A DNA stretch of 64,000 nucleotides from Stutzerimonas stutzeri (GTDB lineage Bacteria; Pseudomonadota; Gammaproteobacteria; Pseudomonadales; Pseudomonadaceae): assembly GCA_002345575.1 (NCBI GenBank), contig DDVX01000019.1, positions 82,397 through 146,396 on the forward strand, in the 5' to 3' direction. Numbering within the stretch: the stretch's first letter is position 1; every line of letters starts with the position of its first letter. Below the pieces are notes generated by a model. That model searched no databases, was not told the origin of the DNA, and was given only the letters and a program-made list of their open reading frames with translations. Both the position numbers and the translations under genes were made by a program. Of this stretch, positions 63,164 to 64,000 are shown in pieces.

Positions 63164-63567
63164 CACCACTGAGCGGCTCTCAAGGCGTCTATTCGCCTGA
63201 AGGTCTCGTACAGGGAAATCATGTCGCCCTGAGCCATGATTTCCAGTGGCGTACGCCCGTTGAAGAACTCGTTGCGGTTTTCCATCGAAGGGAAACCGTA
63301 GACATTTTCCGGGTTGTCGAAAACAAGACGAAGCGCTGCGTGGATATTCAGCACCATGCTGATGCGCTGCAATTGATCAGAGTCCAGCCCGACGGACCAC
63401 TGAGCTTCACGTTGCCTGGCGCGGGTATAGGTGCTGCGCGAGATACGCAGGATGCGGCAGGCCTGATCGGAAGAGGCGTTCCACTTGTCCAAGATGTTGA
63501 GTGCCGCGCGAAGGCCGGCAACACAGTGCTCTTTGGAAAAGCTGAGGGCTTGAACGGCCGTTGCCAT
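63163..63567 (-). CDS. Xre/MbcA/ParS-type antitoxin partner of the RES toxin
   Basis: This 134-residue protein has an N-terminal helix-turn-helix (ACRILRISRSTYTRARQREA) and the C-terminal DUF2384 toxin-binding region (NPENVYGFPSMENRNEFFNGRTPLEIM). Antitoxins of this type bind the RES toxin and repress their own operon. It is the upstream gene of the pair, on the minus strand. Confidence 0.88.
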   Translation of the reverse strand: MATAVQALSFSKEHCVAGLRAALNILDKWNASSDQACRILRISRSTYTRARQREAQWSVGLDSDQLQRISMVLNIHAALRLVFDNPENVYGFPSMENRNEFFNGRTPLEIMAQGDMISLYETFRRIDALRAAQW

Positions 63568-63587
63568 GGATTAGCACCTTAGGTTTT

Positions 63588-63625
63588 ATCTGTAGACTCA
63601 AAAATATATGAAATGAATCTGTAGA
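63588..63625. promoter_or_regulatory. Direct repeats, probable operator of the RES/Xre operon
   Basis: ATCTGTAGA occurs at 63588-63596 and 63617-63625, 29 bp apart, flanking an AT-rich core (aaaaatatatgaaatga) just before the antitoxin start (63567). Each copy is itself near-palindromic (ATCT-N2-AGA(T)). Confidence 0.65.
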
Positions 63626-63689
63626 TCAAGTTTCAAGGGCTTAGTGCTGCGGTAGTTGCTGTATCCGGTTTTGCCCACAAGAGGTGTAG

Positions 63690-63926
63690 ATGTTCGCTTT
63701 GTATAAGAGGCGGATCTGCGAATACGCGGATGCCGCTTTCATTGGCGCGTCTGGCGGGACTTTAAGGGAAGAGGTCATAGCCTTGAATGCCTCTGTGCAG
63801 AGATTCGGCGTGGCGAAAGGATGTCTTCGCGTAGATTGCGAAACTCTGATCACGCCTTCGGCTGATCTAGACTACGTCCAGTGGGAGCGGGCCATGCCCG
63901 TGAGAAGGCTTCGCAAGGTGCGTTAA
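63690..63926 (+). CDS. Short hypothetical open reading frame, doubtful
   Basis: A 78-codon frame starts at 63690 with agaggtg in front, encoding MFALYKRRICEYADAAFIGA and onward. The last 15 or so codons run through a REP unit (63881-63902), as spurious frames often do. No family recognised. It could be a remnant of an inserted gene. No other gene is seen between 63568 and the terminator at 63943. Confidence 0.25.
   Translation: MFALYKRRICEYADAAFIGASGGTLREEVIALNASVQRFGVAKGCLRVDCETLITPSADLDYVQWERAMPVRRLRKVR
63881..63903. repeat. REP-like hairpin
   Basis: gtgggagcgggccatgcccg, GCGGGC-CAT-GCCCGT stem, one base different from the units at 46.6 and 51.5 kb. Confidence 0.78.
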
Positions 63927-63942
63927 ACCTGTCGGGGCACAA

Positions 63943-63978
63943 GAAATAAAAAAGGCCACTCATTTCTGAGTGGCCTTT
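63943..63978 (-). terminator. Rho-independent terminator of the minus-strand tRNA
   Basis: AAAGGCCACTCA (63951-63962), TTTC loop, TGAGTGGCCTTT (63967-63978). On the minus strand it is followed by TTTTTTATTT. It begins 6 bp after the presumed tRNA 3' end. Confidence 0.9.
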
Positions 63979-63984
63979 CGTATT

Positions 63985-64000
63985 TGGTTGCGGGAGCCGG
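63985..64000 (-). tRNA. 3' end of a tRNA, probably initiator tRNA-Met; cut by window edge
   Basis: Read on the minus strand the window ends in CCGGCTCCCGCAACCA. This fits a T-stem 3' strand (CCGGC), a 7-nt acceptor strand (TCCCGCA), discriminator A and encoded CCA. A72 opposite an expected C1 would be the initiator-tRNA mark. The body is outside the window, so identity is a strong guess. Confidence 0.65.

Overview
The window looks like a chromosomal segment of a Pseudomonas/Stutzerimonas-type gammaproteobacterium. The evidence is gene content and layout: anr-hemN next to ccoNOQP-ccoGHIS, pdxB, dnaX-ybaB-recR, smc-zipA-ligA, a PagL lipid A deacylase, a solvent-type RND pump and a polar-flagellum fliC-flaG-fliD-fliS-fliT run. 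From memory this most resembles the P. stutzeri/P. mendocina lineage; no database search was run. Most of the window is GC-rich core genome. The clear exception is about 54.0-57.6 kb, which is visibly AT-rich.

Layout. 0-5.7 kb: a MATE exporter cut by the left edge, pdxB, dnaX, ybaB and recR. 5.9-9.35 kb: a four-gene ABC importer operon of the taurine/nitrate/sulfonate type, with a large palindrome in front and a dispersed palindromic element (copies 1 and 2) touching two of its stop codons. 9.6-17.6 kb: pagL, a tripartite RND efflux operon divergent from an IclR-type repressor (TtgV/TtgGHI-like), and a SCO copper chaperone. 17.6-35.9 kb: the microaerobic respiration region. It holds apt, anr, hemN with an Anr box, nadE, a TauE-like protein, the cbb3 maturation genes ccoSIHG, a ccoNOQP operon, a second ccoNOP operon with an Anr box, an alpha/beta hydrolase and an Aer aerotaxis receptor. 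36-39.3 kb: acnA and a TusA-like protein. 39.4-45.2 kb: a caa3-type oxidase cluster (assembly factor, small membrane protein, subunit I+III fusion, subunit II with CuA and haem c) plus DUF2231 and CopD-like membrane proteins; copy 3 of the palindromic element lies over the subunit II start. 45.5-54 kb: moaA, smc, zipA and ligA separated by REP-like hairpins. 54-57.6 kb: two probable flagellin-glycosylation genes. 57.8-62.5 kb: two FliA-type promoters, then fliC, flaG, fliD, fliS and a FliT-like gene. 62.5-64 kb: a RES/Xre toxin-antitoxin pair, a REP, a terminator and the last 16 nt of what is probably an initiator tRNA-Met on the minus strand.

How the genes work together. Anr senses oxygen loss and, from perfect boxes, should activate hemN and the distal cbb3 operon. 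CcoG/H/I/S build the cbb3 oxidases, Aer steers the cell by oxygen or redox state, and a separate caa3 oxidase could serve aerobic conditions. Flagellar filament genes are under FliA control and are paired with glycosyltransferase genes likely to modify flagellin.

The most interesting points are the three-copy palindromic element and its overlap with coding ends; the GT2-FkbM-methyltransferase-like fusion beside fliC; near-identity of the tandem ccoO genes, suggesting gene conversion, together with loss of ccoQ in one operon; the Anr box inside the start of a divergent gene; and the RES/Xre pair wedged between fliT and a tRNA.
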